Below, one piece after another: positions 63,260 to 64,000 of a stretch of 64,000 nucleotides of DNA. Numbering within the stretch: position 1 is the stretch's first letter; every line of letters begins with the position of its first letter. The stretch covers positions 40,512,501 through 40,576,500 of the forward strand of contig NC_080408.1 in assembly GCF_030265065.1 (NCBI RefSeq). Direction: 5' to 3'. Position numbers and translations under genes: made by a program. The stretch comes from Corythoichthys intestinalis (Eukaryota; Chordata; Actinopteri; Syngnathiformes; Syngnathidae). Below the pieces are notes generated by a model. It had not been told where the DNA came from. It worked only from the letters and a program-made list of their open reading frames with translations, and made no database searches.

Positions 63260-63748
63260 TTCTATTTCTGCTGTCAATGGGCCATGGTATTTGTAGACAA
63301 GAAACAACCATGAACAGCAACTATGGCCAACTGTTGAACACAGGAACTGAAATAAAGTAACCCCATGTTATGAGGACATAGTACATGAAGCAGAGTGGAA
63401 ACAGGACATGTCTGTGGGTAAAACCTTGCAGAACCTGATTAAATGTTCGCAGGCAGAACATGAGCAGAGCGTGACAGTGGTGCTCGAGCAGCAGGAATTG
63501 GATTTCTGGAGCGTGGTAACATGGATATGTGACATTTTACTCCGCACTTTCCTTCCACCTTGGTGTCCGGCTTCACTAACAGGGCTGTAACATTTCAAGT
63601 TAGTAAGAAGACACTCGTAGTTATTTCGATATTCCTGTTAAAGGATGCGCAGAAGATACTAATGTCGCTTCAGAGTTCGAGGCTGGCCGTTGAGCTGGAG
63701 GAAAAGGGAGCTGCCGAGGGCATCGCTGAAGAGCACTCGGCACGGTGA
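63260..63748 (+). pseudogene. Possible 3' exons of ccdc13 copy 2, degenerate or alternative
   Basis: Two readings exist. If the acceptor CTTCCTCAG at 63259 is used, the frame from 63107 runs 12 codons to TAG at 63294-63296, with AATAAA at 63351-63356, giving a shortened protein. Further on, about 63370-63510 encodes EAEWKQDMSVGKTLQ and AEHEQSVTVVLEQQ. About 63645-63748 encodes ILMSLQSSRLAVELEEKGAA and ends TGA at 63746-63748. These two resemble the mammalian C-terminal blocks with TVVLEQ and TRLAIQVEEN, as I remember them. They may be decaying or alternatively spliced last exons. Confidence 0.4.
63351..63356 (+). promoter_or_regulatory. Candidate poly(A) signal of ccdc13 copy 2
   Basis: A canonical AATAAA lies 54 bases after the TAG at 63294-63296. 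It supports an early end for copy 2 but does not exclude longer transcripts. Confidence 0.45.
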
Positions 63749-64000
63749 CCCTACAGCTTTAATGCTGACGTGATGTGACAAGTCGAGCTAGGCTTCCTGT
63801 AGACTCCCTGACATCCCACAATTTGCCCTAGCTGCTCCAGCTCACGTCCTTACCTTCTCATGTCACATGTGACAAACCTCAGCTGGCGGGAACAGGCTCC
63901 ACTGCCTCCCTCTTCCGATTCTTTCCCGTTCGCCTTTTACTCCTCACCAAGATAACACTACAAATCGTTGACCTTCTTAAACCCATTTGAAGCCCTTGTG
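63749..64000. other. Window end, no exon identified
   Basis: CT-rich sequence follows the TGA at 63746. I see no domain or clear splice site. It may be 3' UTR or intergenic. Confidence 0.4.

Overview
This window is nuclear DNA from a vertebrate, almost certainly a teleost and probably a percomorph. The genes are split by GT-AG introns. The three host loci, cyp8b1, higd1a and ccdc13, also lie close together in other vertebrates. The rest is the dense DNA-transposon mix typical of fish: Tc1/mariner, hAT-type elements and MITEs, L2- and L1-type LINEs, and tRNA-derived SINEs. The species cannot be named from sequence alone. No prokaryotic system, CRISPR array, functional tRNA or rRNA gene, or recognisable retroviral element was seen.

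Layout. 1-28,440 is gene-poor repeat territory: several Tc1-like elements (2699-3605, 8108-9435, 13965-15539, 17881-19375, 21700-23328), hAT and LINE fragments, and two copies of a dispersed repeat carrying an antisense 18S rRNA-like segment (about 1434-2690 and 23380-24490). 28,449-29,999 (minus) is a single-exon cyp8b1-like sterol 12-alpha-hydroxylase gene. Head-to-head with it, higd1a (coding 31,933-34,878, plus) encodes a 92-residue HIG1-domain mitochondrial inner-membrane protein; its second intron holds a hAT MITE and a deleted mariner. 35,000-41,500 is mostly nested transposons, including a foldback element inserted exactly across the end of an older hAT element.

41,905 to the window end holds two tandem ccdc13-like loci on the plus strand. 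Copy 1 has a first exon at 41,905 under a promoter with a TCTCGCGAGA motif and an RFX X-box-like site. A transposon-filled first intron follows, then nine clear exons at 47,793-49,959 ending in TAA. Copy 2 has nine clear exons at 55,736-63,107, with possible degenerate 3' exons up to 63,748. Both appear to lack a complete C-terminal third compared with mammalian CCDC13.

The genes do not form one pathway. cyp8b1 acts in bile acid synthesis in the endoplasmic reticulum, higd1a in respiratory-chain stress protection, and ccdc13 at centriolar satellites and cilia. Their proximity is conserved synteny. The best leads are the 18S-bearing repeat, the ccdc13 duplication, and the insertion histories that can be read from exact target-site duplications.
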